64,000 nt of DNA from Shewanella violacea DSS12 (GCF_000091325.1 NC_014012.1:2896824-2960823); one strand, 5' to 3'. Shown: positions 35,855 to 46,481, counted from the stretch's first letter. Translations and numbers: made by a program. The notes: a model not told the origin generated them from the letters alone.

Positions 35855-35891
35855 GACCCAGAACAATCGGAATAGTTTTGGGTCTTTTTTT
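35855..35891 (+). terminator. Terminator downstream of rsmF
   Basis: GACCCAGAAC pairs with GTTTTGGGTC around a ten-base loop, followed by seven T. It reads on the plus strand only. Confidence 0.85.
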
Positions 35892-35921
35892 GCCTGAAAT
35901 TCGAGCAAATATCTAAAGGTA

Positions 35922-36710
35922 TTAACGTCCAGCTAGTTTAGCCGCATCGGTAAACAGATTGAAGAAATTATCTGATGTGTATTGAGCCAGCTCTTCATAG
36001 GACTCCCCTCTCAGCTCGGCGATAAACTCGGCGACATCACGAACGAAAGCAGGTTGGTTCTCCTTGCCTCTATGGGGAACAGGAGCCAGATATGGAGAAT
36101 CAGTTTCAACCAACAACCTATCTTTTGGCACCTTTCTCATCACAGTGCGTAAATCCCCTGCATTTTTGAAGGTTGCAATGCCCGAGACTGAAATATAGAA
36201 ACCTAGATCTATGGCCGCTTTGGCCATCTCCCAGTTTTCAGTGAAACAATGCAACACGCCACCGACCTTGTCGGCATGGCCGTTTCTTAAGAAATTAAGC
36301 GTATCTTCTCTGGCATCTCGAGTATGTATGATAAGCGGTTTATTGACTTGTACCGCGAGTTCGATCTGTTGCTCGAAACATTGCTGTTGCAGTGCTTTAG
36401 TTTCATTGGCATAAAAGTAATCCAGACCAGTCTCACCGATTGCGACGACCTTGGGCTCCTTCACAAACTCATTGAGCTCTGTGGTATCCAGTCCCTCTTG
36501 TACATCTAAGGGATGCACGCCGGCAGAGAGGAACACTTGATCAAACGCCGCCATCTTATCCCGCATGGAGATAAAACCTTGTTGACGCACATTCACGCAC
36601 AGGAAATAGTCTACATCCCTGGCTTTGGCATCACTGATGATCTGTTTTAGTGATTGGTGATCGGGCGCGGCTTTTAAACGGTCGAGATGACAATGAGAAT
36701 CAATGAGCAC
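35922..36710 (-). CDS. TatD-family metal-dependent hydrolase (YcfH type)
   Basis: A 262-residue TIM-barrel hydrolase; TatD-family proteins act as DNases or on related phosphoesters. Metal ligands are visible: HCHLD at residues 6-10, the Glu in AIGETGLDYFY near residue 92, the His of IIHTRDA and LHCF, and the Asp in LVETDSPYLAP. It is the last gene of the pabC-mltG-tmk-holB-pilZ-tatD string, the conserved place for the YcfH branch. Confidence 0.92.
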   Translation of the reverse strand: MLIDSHCHLDRLKAAPDHQSLKQIISDAKARDVDYFLCVNVRQQGFISMRDKMAAFDQVFLSAGVHPLDVQEGLDTTELNEFVKEPKVVAIGETGLDYFYANETKALQQQCFEQQIELAVQVNKPLIIHTRDAREDTLNFLRNGHADKVGGVLHCFTENWEMAKAAIDLGFYISVSGIATFKNAGDLRTVMRKVPKDRLLVETDSPYLAPVPHRGKENQPAFVRDVAEFIAELRGESYEELAQYTSDNFFNLFTDAAKLAGR

Positions 36711-36846
36711 GTGATTTTCCAGCAGAGTTATAGTTCTAAAATGGATTCAAAGAATACAGAGCTATAAGGCAAGGGTCAAATCCAGATGCCAGCGCTTAAG
36801 AGGGGGAGGACATAAATGCAGGAGAATGATAGCTGAAGGTGAGAAA

Positions 36847-37173
36847 TCACATGGTGCAGGTCAAATCACCTGAGGCGAGTTCACGGGCTAATAGGGTTTC
36901 TATATGCTGTTTATGTAATTCAGCATCGGACAATATCTTGATGCCAATGCCCGCCGGGCGGCCGCCAGATGCACCAAGAGGATTAATCCAAACAACCATG
37001 CCTTGAAACTCATGCTTGTTGACCGAGCCAGGGAGTTGATAAGCTATGGTTAACTCTTGGCCCAGATAATGACTTTCACTGGTCGCAATAAATAGACCCG
37101 CTGGCTGAATAAACGGCATATACGCGCGATAAAGCTGATGTAAGGTATCAAAATTAACAACTAGGTCTATCAT
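36847..37173 (-). CDS. pilZ: PilZ-domain protein, type IV pilus assembly
   Basis: A 108-residue single PilZ domain. In Pseudomonas this gene, next to holB, is needed for type IV pilus assembly; the founding PilZ does not bind c-di-GMP well. The strand pattern LGQELTIAYQLPG...GMVVWINPLGASGGRPAGIGIKI is typical. The GRPAGIGIKI segment replaces the usual D/NxSxxG c-di-GMP motif, and no RxxxR is seen at the start, so ligand binding is doubtful. It begins eight bases after the holB stop. Confidence 0.88.
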   Translation of the reverse strand: MIDLVVNFDTLHQLYRAYMPFIQPAGLFIATSESHYLGQELTIAYQLPGSVNKHEFQGMVVWINPLGASGGRPAGIGIKILSDAELHKQHIETLLARELASGDLTCTM

Positions 37174-37180
37174 AAAACGG

Positions 37181-38095
37181 CTATCTCGCTAGCTTATTAT
37201 ATTCTAAGATAAAACCATTAAAAAGAGCTAAGTAGTTTACATTCGGCATGACACTTAACTTATGATAGGTATCCATTACCTTCATTCCAAATTCCGTTAC
37301 TTTTACTCTCAACAATGCGTCTAAATCTGCCTGTCTTATCAATTTCTGCCTCAAGATTAAGTACAAAACCTTAAGTGCATCAGATGCTTGCTTTTCATTA
37401 ACGTTAATTAAACTAGCACAGAGGTGACCAGAGGACAAACTTTGAACCCAGTCTTTCCTAAATTGTAGCAGTTGCGCGTAACGTTCGCTTTTTAGCGCGA
37501 GAGCCAACTCCAATGGTCCTCCCATCACAGGCAGGCACCAGGTCACATCTTTAGCTGAGCCTGATTCTGTCGATAACCAAGCCTTAATCACCTCCATAGA
37601 AGGTGACTCAAAGTGAACTGACTGACACCGACTCTTAATCGTTGCCATGAGTCTGCTTGGCGTATCTGACTGCAATAGGAGTAAGGTACCTTCACCTGGC
37701 TCTTCCAATGTTTTCAATAACGCATTGGCAGAAGCCTGATTGAGCTTCTCACTGTGGTAAATGACCGCGACCCTGCGTCCACCTTGCTGGGATGTCAGCG
37801 TCAGTTTTTGACACAGCTCGCGGATTTGATCAACCTTAATCTGATTACCGTCTGCTGTGATTCGATAGAGATCCGGATGGGTATTGCCATCCAGTAACTG
37901 GCAGGACTTGCAGAAACCACAGGCTCCCTGCTCGCCCGCACTCTTACACAGGGCAGCCTTCGCCAGTTCCAGTGTTAACTCCTCTCCCCCATAGCCTTTA
38001 TGCACACCCACTAAGTAGGCATGGCCAAGTAATCCGGCCTTTATCTGTTGACTAAATTCACTTATAGGGGCACCGATCCAGGAGATATTTTCCAT
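37181..38095 (-). CDS. holB: DNA polymerase III subunit delta prime
   Basis: A 304-residue clamp-loader subunit. The zinc-binding Cys cluster is visible in CKSAGEQGACGFCKSCQLL near residues 50-68. Its Walker A region is degenerate (HAYLVGVHKGYGGEELTLEL), as is normal for delta prime, and the SRC motif is present in TIKSRCQSVHFE. I chose the ATG at 38095, which overlaps the tmk stop (TAATG); an upstream TTG would add two residues. It is translationally coupled to tmk. Confidence 0.92.
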   Translation of the reverse strand: MENISWIGAPISEFSQQIKAGLLGHAYLVGVHKGYGGEELTLELAKAALCKSAGEQGACGFCKSCQLLDGNTHPDLYRITADGNQIKVDQIRELCQKLTLTSQQGGRRVAVIYHSEKLNQASANALLKTLEEPGEGTLLLLQSDTPSRLMATIKSRCQSVHFESPSMEVIKAWLSTESGSAKDVTWCLPVMGGPLELALALKSERYAQLLQFRKDWVQSLSSGHLCASLINVNEKQASDALKVLYLILRQKLIRQADLDALLRVKVTEFGMKVMDTYHKLSVMPNVNYLALFNGFILEYNKLAR

Positions 38096-38727
38096 TACCA
38101 ATCCTGACTCTGTAACAGAGCAAGTATGTCTTTATGTACTTCGGCCATAGTCTGACCGGCATCGATGACGGCTATGGTGTCGTCTTCTTTGGCAAAGGAT
38201 AGGAAGGTCGCCCTGGCTCTCTCGAAGAAATCCAGCGCCTGTTTCTCTATCCTATCTAGCTCACCCCTTTTAGCCGCACGCTGTAATCCTTGGGCCGGAT
38301 CGATATCTAAATAGAGGGTCAAATCTGGTTTAAAATCACCTAATGTCGCCTTACTCAGAACTTGCACTAAAGGCATTAGGCCACGGCCACCACCTTGATA
38401 AGCCAGTGATGAAAGGTTATGTCTATCACCCAACACCCAGGCACCACGATTTAACGCTGGCTTTATTACATTAGCAACCAATTGTGCTCTGGCGGCATAA
38501 AGTAAGAGGCACTCAGCTTCATCGCATAAGGGATCGGTTTCATCGGCAATCTTAATCAGATCTCTCATGCGCTCAGCCAGCGGTGTTCCACCTGGCTCAC
38601 GGGTACATACGGGTACTAGACCCGTGTGCTTCTCGATAAAATCACCAACAAGAGATATGGCGCTAGATTTACCTGCGCCTTCTAATCCTTCGATAACAAT
38701 AAATTTACTCTTGTTTTCTCTGTTCAT
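38095..38727 (-). CDS. tmk: Thymidylate kinase
   Basis: Phosphorylates dTMP to dTDP for DNA synthesis. The 210 residues fit. The P-loop is [13 protein letters not shown] at residues 12-24, followed by [17 protein letters not shown] and the [20 protein letters not shown] motif. The LID-like region is [19 protein letters not shown]. It overlaps mltG by four bases and holB by one base. Confidence 0.95.
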   Translation of the reverse strand: MNRENKSKFIVIEGLEGAGKSSAISLVGDFIEKHTGLVPVCTREPGGTPLAERMRDLIKIADETDPLCDEAECLLLYAARAQLVANVIKPALNRGAWVLGDRHNLSSLAYQGGGRGLMPLVQVLSKATLGDFKPDLTLYLDIDPAQGLQRAAKRGELDRIEKQALDFFERARATFLSFAKEDDTIAVIDAGQTMAEVHKDILALLQSQDW

Positions 38728-39731
38728 CGATTTCTCTGATATTTATTTACGGCACGATTGTGCTCGGATAATGTTTTTGAAAACACATGACTGCCGTCAT
38801 TTTTAGACACAAAATAGAGGTAATTCACATCGGCAGGTTGTGCCGCTGCAATAAGAGATGCACCGCTTGGTGCGGTGATCGGCGTCGGCGTCAAACCTTT
38901 AATTTTGTAGGTGTTGAAAGGCGTCTGTTCATGTAGCGCTTTGCGTGTAATGTTACCCTGATAACTGTCACCCATACCATATATCACAGTAGGATCTGTT
39001 TGTAGACGCATGCCCTTGTTGAGTCGATTAGCAAACACGGCTGAGATCCACGGACGTTCACTGGCTTTACCCGTTTCTTTCTCAATGATTGATGCCATGA
39101 TTAAGAGTTCATATGACGATTTAAGTGGCAAGTCTGTGGCTCGCTGAGCCCAGGCCTTTTCTAGCTCTTGCTGCATCTTATTATAACTTTGCAGTAGGAT
39201 TGATTTTACATCGTCACCCGCAACATAATGGTAGGTATCGGGATAAAACTTACCTTCTGGTAAACCTGAGTCATCACCCTTGTCACTCAAAATCTCAGTA
39301 AAGACACCTTCATCATATTGACTATGGGGTAGTGCTTGGAGTATTTGGCTCCACTCCTTGATATTCTGTCCTTCAATCAAGGTCACGCTAAATACCTTCT
39401 CTTCACCTTTGACTAATTTTGTCAGTAGCTCATCCACAGATTCACCAGGTTCGAGTTCATAAAAGCCGGAGCGGATCTTGGCCAATTCAGGTTTTAGTTT
39501 AACCAGTGCCTTTAATTTCCAACCTTCAGTAATGAAGTCTCTTTGCTCTAATGTTGAGACAAAAGATGAGAATGAAGTGCCTCTTTTCAGCACTAACTCT
39601 TGTGACTCTGTGATGTTCAAGGGGGAAAGGCTAAAATCCATGATCGTTTTATAGCCCCAAATACCCAGACCACTGGCCAGTGTGAGTAAGGCAAAACAGC
39701 CAATTGTGAGTGTAATAATTATTTTTTTCAT
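38724..39731 (-). CDS. mltG: Endolytic murein transglycosylase
   Basis: Cuts newly made glycan strands near the inner membrane, terminating peptidoglycan elongation. The 335-residue protein has one N-terminal membrane anchor (residues about 5-28), a LysM-like region, and the catalytic YceG domain with the essential Glu in [19 protein letters not shown] near residue 217. [13 protein letters not shown] and the ending [18 protein letters not shown] are signatures. It is coupled by four-base overlaps to pabC upstream and tmk downstream. Confidence 0.95.
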   Translation of the reverse strand: MKKIIITLTIGCFALLTLASGLGIWGYKTIMDFSLSPLNITESQELVLKRGTSFSSFVSTLEQRDFITEGWKLKALVKLKPELAKIRSGFYELEPGESVDELLTKLVKGEEKVFSVTLIEGQNIKEWSQILQALPHSQYDEGVFTEILSDKGDDSGLPEGKFYPDTYHYVAGDDVKSILLQSYNKMQQELEKAWAQRATDLPLKSSYELLIMASIIEKETGKASERPWISAVFANRLNKGMRLQTDPTVIYGMGDSYQGNITRKALHEQTPFNTYKIKGLTPTPITAPSGASLIAAAQPADVNYLYFVSKNDGSHVFSKTLSEHNRAVNKYQRNR

Positions 39732-40555
39732 AGTGTAAGCTGCAGTATTTGTCTTATCTCGTGCGTAAAATTGGCATGAGTGAAGTGAAAATCGTCGACG
39801 TTATTGATATCCAGTATACCGACTAAGCTATTAGTCATAAATACATGTTGATAACGGCACAATTGTAAATAAGGGATCGGACGAGCTTCAACATCATATC
39901 CAGCCTCAAGCAGCGCATAGATGACTTGCTCTCGCATTACGCCGGCGACACCGGAGTGCGATATGCTCGGGGTAACAATCTGCTTTCCCTCAACAAAAAA
40001 TAGGTTCGCCATAGAAGATTCGGCAATATTATTCAGACCATCTAGCACTAACCAATCTTGATAATCTGTAGGTAAGGTCTCTGACTTAATCAAGACTTGC
40101 TCGAGACGATTGAGATGCTTTATTCCCGCTAATCTAGGTTGTTGAGACAGTTTAATCGGTGAACTGATTAAGGAAATACCACTTCTCTGCCAGCTGGCGT
40201 AGTGGGTGGGAATAGGGGTAATCGAAATAACCTCAGTTATTTCACACATCTGTGGAGCGCCATAGCCGCGCCCACCAGTACCGCGAGTCAATAACAGCTT
40301 TAAACAGCCGGTCACTTGAGTCTTGGCCAGATGTTTAACTTGTGTCACTAGAGCCTCAGACGGAGACCAAGGGAAGCCTAAGCGTGTCGAGCCTTGAGTG
40401 AGTCTTGCGAAGTGTGCGGATAAGAAAGCAATCTTGCCTTCGACGATTCGCATGGTAGCGAAGAGTCCATCACCATAAGTCAGACCGCGATCCAGTGGGT
40501 CTATGTGGCGGTTTAGCTCGCCATTCACCCAGACTTTAGTCTCTTTCTCACTCAT
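39728..40555 (-). CDS. pabC: Aminodeoxychorismate lyase
   Basis: A PLP enzyme (fold type IV) that releases pyruvate from 4-amino-4-deoxychorismate to give p-aminobenzoate for folate. From ATG at 40555 it is 275 residues (E. coli 269). The start VNGELNRHIDPLDRGLTYGDGLFATMRI is diagnostic, and the PLP Lys is in LAGIKHLNRLEQ near residue 140. In-frame starts further upstream (40570 and 40648) would add residues with no family match. It opens the mltG-tmk-holB operon. Confidence 0.93.
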   Translation of the reverse strand: MSEKETKVWVNGELNRHIDPLDRGLTYGDGLFATMRIVEGKIAFLSAHFARLTQGSTRLGFPWSPSEALVTQVKHLAKTQVTGCLKLLLTRGTGGRGYGAPQMCEITEVISITPIPTHYASWQRSGISLISSPIKLSQQPRLAGIKHLNRLEQVLIKSETLPTDYQDWLVLDGLNNIAESSMANLFFVEGKQIVTPSISHSGVAGVMREQVIYALLEAGYDVEARPIPYLQLCRYQHVFMTNSLVGILDINNVDDFHFTHANFTHEIRQILQLTL

Positions 40556-40771
40556 ATGTGAACAATCCATGTTAATACTGGAGTTAACTAGCTTGGCTAA
40601 TACGGCTGACAACGTTAGCTTGCTGATGCTTATATTGAGCATTTTCACGCTGATTATCAGTTAAACGCATTTAGCTCTGACTCCTGGCTATTGCTGTTAT
40701 GCATGACCTCTGTGTTTATATGTTCAAACTTATCAGAGGTAAACAAGATGTAGGGCAAGGCTTACAGCAAG

Positions 40772-41407
40772 TTATCTATCTAAAAGGTGCTGAATTCTGG
40801 TTTTCAAAATATCGGTCGCGATACGATTCTTGCCACCACGAGGCACAATAATATCGGCATATTGCTTAGACGGATCGATAAACTGCAAAAACATCGGACG
40901 TACTGTGTCTGTATATTGAGACATTACAGATTCCATGGTACGACCACGCTCGGCAACATCACGCTTCAAGCGACGCATAAAACAGATGTCCAGTGGTGTA
41001 TCCATGAACACACTGGCATCCATGAGTTCGCGCAATTTAGGGTCGGTAAGTAATAAGATCCCTTCTAAGATAATCACTTTTTTAGGTGTCATCTTAATCG
41101 TCTCATCCATACGCGTATGCTCGCTATAGCTGTACTTAGGGATCTCAACTGCTTCGCCTGCTTTTAATGCTTTGAGATGACGACACAAATGCTCATGATC
41201 TAACGCTTTGGGATGATCATAATTAGTCTTTACCCGCTCATCCATGGATAAGTGCTTCTGATCCTTATAGTAAGCATCTTCGGCGATGACACCAATCTGA
41301 TCAGTGCCTAGATCCCGGCACAACTCCTCATAGATAGTTTTAGCGATTAAACTTTTACCCGAGGCCGAAGCCCCCGCGATACCTATGATGACACACTGAG
41401 AATTCAT
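40772..41407 (-). CDS. udk: Uridine kinase
   Basis: Phosphorylates uridine and cytidine to the monophosphates in pyrimidine salvage. The 211 residues match E. coli (213). The P-loop [14 protein letters not shown] is at residues 9-22, and [24 protein letters not shown] and the [13 protein letters not shown] tail are typical. It lies nine bases after mrp in the same direction, so the two are probably co-transcribed. Confidence 0.95.
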   Translation of the reverse strand: MNSQCVIIGIAGASASGKSLIAKTIYEELCRDLGTDQIGVIAEDAYYKDQKHLSMDERVKTNYDHPKALDHEHLCRHLKALKAGEAVEIPKYSYSEHTRMDETIKMTPKKVIILEGILLLTDPKLRELMDASVFMDTPLDICFMRRLKRDVAERGRTMESVMSQYTDTVRPMFLQFIDPSKQYADIIVPRGGKNRIATDILKTRIQHLLDR

Positions 41408-41416
41408 GCTAAAACC

Positions 41417-42533
41417 TTATTCGTCTTCTGAAATACTGATTGATAAACTAGATGTAACTTTGGTGAGCGCCAGTTGCGCGCCGACTTTACGGGCAATGCT
41501 GCGATAAATCGCCGAAACATCACTATCCGGATCGGCAACAACCGTTGGTACGCCCTTATCGACATCTTCACGTATATTGAGCTTAAGTGGCAATTCCCCC
41601 CAACAGGGGAACATGGTAGCGCTCAGCCATCTTGCTGCCGCCATGACTACCAAAAGGATGTTCTTTATGTCCACACTCACTGCAGATATGGAAGCTCATG
41701 TTCTCGACAATACCCAGTACAGGAATATTGACCTTCTGGAACATGTTGATGCCTTTCTTAGCATCGGCTAATGCAATATCCTGAGGAGTGGTAACTATGA
41801 TAGCGCCAGTAACAGGCACCTTCTGTGACAGAGTGAGCTGAATATCGCCGGTGCCCGGAGGCATATCGATAATTAAATAATCGAGTTCAGGCCATAGAGT
41901 CTCATTAATAAGTTGAGTCAGTGCGCCTGCCACCATTGGACCACGCCATACGGCAGCCTCTTCTTGACCTAGCATAAACCCAATCGACTGGGCTGCAATT
42001 CCGTGAGCCTTTGCGGCTGTCATCATCTTGCCATCGGGAGATTCGGGCTTAAATTCGCTAACCCCCAACATCAAAGGAATGGAAGGGCCATAGATGTCGG
42101 CATCTAAAATGCCGACTTGGGCACCTTCGCCAGCAAGCGCCAAGGCTAAATTAACCGCTGTGGTCGATTTACCCACACCGCCTTTACCTGAGGCTATCGC
42201 AATCACTTGCTTCACATTCGGTAAAGGTTCGACGCTTGGGATAGCCGATATTTGTGCCAGCTTAAAGTCAATTTCACATTCAACTTCATCTATCGCATCT
42301 AATAGGGTTAACTGCTTAGTAAGGGCTATCACAGTGTCGTGATGTTGAGTCAAACAGGGATAGGGATAGATCAAACCAAGTCGCAGACATTTACCGTCTA
42401 AATCAAGTGTACGAATACATCCGGCACTGACTAAACCGAGCGCTAAATATGGATCTCGATAAGCATCTAAGATGGCCAAAACAGGCCCTAGAAGATCGTC
42501 ACTGAGACGATAGTTCTGAGAAGCTGAAGACAA
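41417..42533 (-). pseudogene. mrp: Mrp/ApbC iron-sulfur carrier gene with a frameshift in a C6 run
   Basis: Mrp proteins are P-loop ATPases that carry [4Fe-4S] clusters. The frame from 42533 encodes an N-terminal MIP18-like region and the ATPase core (ASGKGGVGKSTTAVNLA near residue 115; DADIYGPSIP; MPPGTGDIQLT; the cluster CxxC in HICSECGHKEH). It then ends early after HVPLLGGIAT. The missing end (GELPLKLNIREDVDKGVPTV onward) continues in another frame down to 41417. Removing one base from the six-C run at 41596-41601 restores a normal 371-residue protein. It could be a real mutation, slippage-corrected expression or a sequence error. It is divergent from metG, as in E. coli. Confidence 0.85.
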
Positions 42534-42693
42534 AACTGCTACCCCCTATAAATTATTTGCTTAAGTGTACCAGAAATTGGGGTAAATATTCGTGTAGATT
42601 TAGCGCAGTTAAAACGTCTTTTAATGAAACTCTTGCGCGGATCGGTTAGTATCTATGCCATTAATTTGGGCACTTAAGCAATTTCGAGATAAG

Positions 42694-44778
42694 ATGGCAA
42701 ATTCACAACGTAAAATCTTAGTGACAAGCGCACTTCCCTACGCCAATGGACCTATTCACTTAGGCCATATGCTGGAATATATTCAAACCGATATTTGGGC
42801 ACGTTTTCAAAAAATGCGTGGCCACGAATGTCACTATATTTGTGCAGATGATGCCCATGGCACACCTATCATGCTTAAGGCTCAGCAGCTAGGCATTGAG
42901 CCAGAAGAGATGATTGCTCAGGTGAATAAAGAGCATCGACAGGATTTTACTGACTTCAATATTCAGTTCGACAATTTCCACAGTACCCACAGTGTTGAGA
43001 ACCGTGAATTAGCCAGTGAGATATACCTCAAACTGCGCGATGCAGGTTACATAGAGACGCGCACAATCTCTCAGTTATTTGACCCTGAAAAGTCTATGTT
43101 TTTACCCGATCGTTTCGTCAAGGGCACTTGCCCAAAATGTAAGAGCGAAGATCAATACGGCGATAACTGCGACAACTGTGGCGCGACCTATAACCCGACA
43201 GACATGATTAATCCCAAGTCAGCCGTCTCGGGTGCTACCCCAATCATGAAAGATTCTGAGCACTTCTTCTTCGACCTGCCGGCTTTTGAAGGCATGCTCA
43301 AGGAATGGACCCGTTCTGGCGCCTTACAAGATGAAGTGGCCAACAAGCTCAACGAATGGTTCGAACAAGGCCTGAAACAGTGGGATATTAGCCGCGATGC
43401 GCCTTATTTCGGTTTCGAAATCCCTGATGCACCGGGTAAGTATTTTTACGTCTGGTTAGATGCGCCTATCGGTTATATGGGCTCATTTAAGAATCTATGT
43501 GATCGACGCGAAGACTTAAACTTCGATGATTTCTGGGCAAAAGACTCAACCGCCGAGATTTATCACTTCATCGGTAAAGATATCATCAATTTCCACAGTC
43601 TATTCTGGCCAGCCATGCTAGAAGGCGCTGGATACCGTAAGCCGACCCATGTTTATGCTCATGGCTACGTGACGGTTAATGGCGCTAAGATGTCAAAGTC
43701 AAAAGGTACCTTCATCAAGGCCCGTACTTATCTTGATAACTTAGATCCTGAGTATCTACGATATTACTACGCCGCTAAGCTGAGCCACCGCATCGACGAC
43801 CTCGATCTTAACCTCGAAGATTTCGCCCAGCGAGTCAACTCAGATCTCGTGGGTAAACTGGTCAACCTAGCTTCACGTACCGCTGGTTTTATCACTAAGC
43901 GCTTCGACGGCAAGCTTGCTAAAGTGGCCGACACCACACTAGAGCAAGTGTTTCTTAGTAAACAAGAAGTCATAGCCGAGCTCTATGAAGGTCGTGAATT
44001 CGGTAAGGCCATGCGTGAGATCATGGCTCTGGCAGATTTGGCCAATGCTTACGTTGCCGATGCAGCGCCTTGGCAATTGATCAAGCAAGAAGATAAGCAA
44101 GAGGAAGCCCATCAGGTTTGTTCTAACGCACTTAACTTGTTCCGTATCCTGGTGACTTATCTGAAACCTGTACTGCCAAAATTGGCAGATGATGTCGAAG
44201 CCTTCCTGCTGTTCCCAATCACTTGGGATAACTTAAGTGCCGATCTTGCAGGACACGAAATAGCCAAATTTAAGGCCCTTATGCAGCGAATCGATATGAA
44301 AAGTATCGAAGCTATCATAGAAGCCTCGAAAGAGAACTTACTCGTGACAGCCGATGCGCCAAAAAAAGCGGACAGTGCAGCAACAGCAAGTAAAGCAGAA
44401 TCTAATGATTCTCAGATTTGTGGCAATCACTTAGAAAACGATCCTATCTCGGCAGAGATAAGCTTCGAAGACTTCGCCAAAATCGACCTGCGAATTGCCC
44501 GTATTGCAAAAGCCGAGCACGTACCCGAAGCAAACAAGCTGCTTAAACTTCAACTGGATTTAGGCGGCGAGACCAAACAAGTCTTTGCAGGTATAAAGTC
44601 GGCCTACTCTCCTGAAGAGCTCGAAGGCAAGCTCACTGTGATGGTGGCCAATCTGGCACCGCGCAAGATGCGTTTTGGCATATCCGAAGGCATGGTAATT
44701 GCGGCGGGACCTGGTGGTAAAGACTTGTGGATTGTAGAGCCACATGAAGGTGCACAACCAGGTATGCGCGTTAAGTAA
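42694..44778 (+). CDS. metG: Methionyl-tRNA synthetase
   Basis: Charges tRNA-Met for initiation and elongation. From ATG 42694 it is 694 residues (E. coli 677). The class I HIGH-type motif is in [14 protein letters not shown] near residue 20, the zinc knuckle is CPKC...CDNCG near 146-162, and the KMSKS loop is [11 protein letters not shown] near 335. The C-terminal tRNA-binding/dimer domain begins near residue 590 ([18 protein letters not shown]), after a low-complexity linker. An in-frame ATG at 42655 would add 13 residues without family support. Confidence 0.96.
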   Translation: MANSQRKILVTSALPYANGPIHLGHMLEYIQTDIWARFQKMRGHECHYICADDAHGTPIMLKAQQLGIEPEEMIAQVNKEHRQDFTDFNIQFDNFHSTHSVENRELASEIYLKLRDAGYIETRTISQLFDPEKSMFLPDRFVKGTCPKCKSEDQYGDNCDNCGATYNPTDMINPKSAVSGATPIMKDSEHFFFDLPAFEGMLKEWTRSGALQDEVANKLNEWFEQGLKQWDISRDAPYFGFEIPDAPGKYFYVWLDAPIGYMGSFKNLCDRREDLNFDDFWAKDSTAEIYHFIGKDIINFHSLFWPAMLEGAGYRKPTHVYAHGYVTVNGAKMSKSKGTFIKARTYLDNLDPEYLRYYYAAKLSHRIDDLDLNLEDFAQRVNSDLVGKLVNLASRTAGFITKRFDGKLAKVADTTLEQVFLSKQEVIAELYEGREFGKAMREIMALADLANAYVADAAPWQLIKQEDKQEEAHQVCSNALNLFRILVTYLKPVLPKLADDVEAFLLFPITWDNLSADLAGHEIAKFKALMQRIDMKSIEAIIEASKENLLVTADAPKKADSAATASKAESNDSQICGNHLENDPISAEISFEDFAKIDLRIARIAKAEHVPEANKLLKLQLDLGGETKQVFAGIKSAYSPEELEGKLTVMVANLAPRKMRFGISEGMVIAAGPGGKDLWIVEPHEGAQPGMRVK

Positions 44779-44800
44779 ACTTAACGCTATGTCTCAAAAA

Positions 44801-44828
44801 TCAGGCCGCACTCAGTGCGGCCTTTTTT
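44801..44828 (+). terminator. metG terminator
   Basis: AGGCCGCACT and AGTGCGGCCT form a stem about a single C, followed by a T run. Confidence 0.88.
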
Positions 44829-44876
44829 TATTTCTGCGTTAGATACTTATATAGAATGAACTTATACCGATAAGTA

Positions 44877-45743
44877 TTACTCTATGGGCAGCTTATGATC
44901 CCTGCCCCATTGTGCCCAAGAGCCATCGTAAAGGACATTGTGCTGATAACCCGCCTCTACTGATGCTAAGATCAAGATACAAGCTGTGATCCCTGAGCCA
45001 CAGCTAAAAATGCGTTGCGTGTCTTGCTCATTTGTCAGCCCAGCAAAAATCTGCCGCAGTGCTTCTGTGGTTTTAAGACAATGACCATCTAAGACCTGTG
45101 AGAAAGGGAGGTTGACCGACTTGGGTATATGGCCGCTACGTACACCTTCTCTGGGCTCAGCAGCCTCGCCTGAAAAGCGCTTAGCTCCTCGTGCATCTAA
45201 AATACTCAGGTGTTTATCGGACAGCTTATCCAGCAGATAGGCAGAGTCACATACCCAGGTATCCTGCACATTAGCCTCAAACTCACGGCCTGGCGCTATC
45301 ATTGAATCTGCTAGCGCTGTAGATGAAAAACAATCAGCAGTTGCCCTGCCTTCGGCTAACCATTGGGGTAAGCCACCATCGAGCACATAGACATTATCAA
45401 ATCCCATCACCTTAAATATCCACCAGGCTCTGGGAGATGAGTAAATACCTTGATTGTCATAGATAACCACCTGGCTAGCTTGAGTTATCCCTAATCCAGA
45501 GATAATTTCAACAAACTGCTCTGCTGTTGGGAATGCATGAGTCTGGGATGATGTCAGATCGCAAAGTTCGTTTTCTAGATCGAGTTTCTTGGCACCAGGA
45601 ATACAGCTGAATGTGTCATAAAGAAGCGGTGATTTACCTACGACCTTTTCCATGCTCGCATCGAGTAGAATGAGTTTGTCATTATTGAGGTATTGTTCCA
45701 GCCACTGCCCTGTGACCAAGGGAGACTTTATACATGGTTTCAT
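44877..45743 (-). CDS. sseA: 3-mercaptopyruvate/thiosulfate sulfurtransferase
   Basis: A 288-residue protein with two rhodanese domains; the second is catalytic. The active loop CGSGITAC near residue 245 matches the CGSGVTA form of mercaptopyruvate sulfurtransferases rather than the CRKG form of rhodaneses. The N-terminal VTGQWLEQYLNNDKLILLDAS and the GGLPQWLAEGRAT segment are typical. It stands alone, with no overlap to its neighbours. Confidence 0.9.
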   Translation of the reverse strand: MKPCIKSPLVTGQWLEQYLNNDKLILLDASMEKVVGKSPLLYDTFSCIPGAKKLDLENELCDLTSSQTHAFPTAEQFVEIISGLGITQASQVVIYDNQGIYSSPRAWWIFKVMGFDNVYVLDGGLPQWLAEGRATADCFSSTALADSMIAPGREFEANVQDTWVCDSAYLLDKLSDKHLSILDARGAKRFSGEAAEPREGVRSGHIPKSVNLPFSQVLDGHCLKTTEALRQIFAGLTNEQDTQRIFSCGSGITACILILASVEAGYQHNVLYDGSWAQWGRDHKLPIE

Positions 45744-45956
45744 TCAGCTCTTCTCTTATGAATAAACAGACACCTAAGAGCATATCATGCTAGCTCTTTG
45801 AACTCGTGTCCTTACTTCAAGGAGCCACTAAAGAGAGATTAAGCCTTTATGATTGGAAGCAGAAGAATACCAAAATCAGCAAGGGCCATGACAGTAAAAC
45901 GGTGACATCCTATAGACATAAGATGATCCCAGTTTTTTCCTCACAGCCCTAACTCT

Positions 45957-46481
45957 CTATTGAACAGATGTCTCGGGGGCTTGCCATGCGCCAGTGTTAT
46001 ACAGGGGCACCGTCGATAAGGCGTGCTTGTGGCTGCCTTCTGTCGCCTTAGAGGAATATGAAAGGTAGAGTAAGGTTTGGTTTTCAGCATCATAGATGCG
46101 GCGCACTTTCAGCGACTTAAACAAGATGCTCAAAGACTGCTTAAAAATAACTTCACCTGCCTTGCTCTTATCGATATCCGCAATTTGTTGCGCCGATATT
46201 GGGCCTGTCTGGCGACATGAAATGCCCATATCTGACGGATCGGCTAGACTCAGATTCGCTTCTATGCGGCTGATATGACACGTGACCCCAGGAAGTTTAG
46301 GATCGTGACGCGCGTCGATGATCACATCTTTAGTGGTGAATAAGCCTAGACTTACCTTAGCGACATCGTCGCCACCACATGCCGTGAGGCCAAACAAGAT
46401 AAAACCTGCTGCGATGACTTTTACTGACATTTTTCGGGGTAAGGTGGCGGACATAGCGCCAAACTGATTTTTAATTTTCAT
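45957..46481 (-). CDS. creA: CreA family protein, probable lipoprotein
   Basis: A 174-residue CreA homologue. The conserved core covers VSLGLFTTKDVIIDARHDPKLPGVTCHIS, CRQTGPI and KSLKVRRIYDAENQTLLYLSYS. The function is unknown in E. coli despite its place by creBCD there. A lipobox LTAC near residue 35, after a hydrophobic stretch, suggests a lipoprotein, whereas most homologues have a simple signal peptide. The start at 46481 has an AGGA upstream and overlaps the end of yegD by 11 bases. Confidence 0.85.
   Translation of the reverse strand: MKIKNQFGAMSATLPRKMSVKVIAAGFILFGLTACGGDDVAKVSLGLFTTKDVIIDARHDPKLPGVTCHISRIEANLSLADPSDMGISCRQTGPISAQQIADIDKSKAGEVIFKQSLSILFKSLKVRRIYDAENQTLLYLSYSSKATEGSHKHALSTVPLYNTGAWQAPETSVQ

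Noticed and set aside
41596-41601. Programmed frameshift in mrp as a firm call
   Set aside because: A six-base C run alone is not a known recoding signal, and an error or mutation is simpler. Kept only as a possibility.
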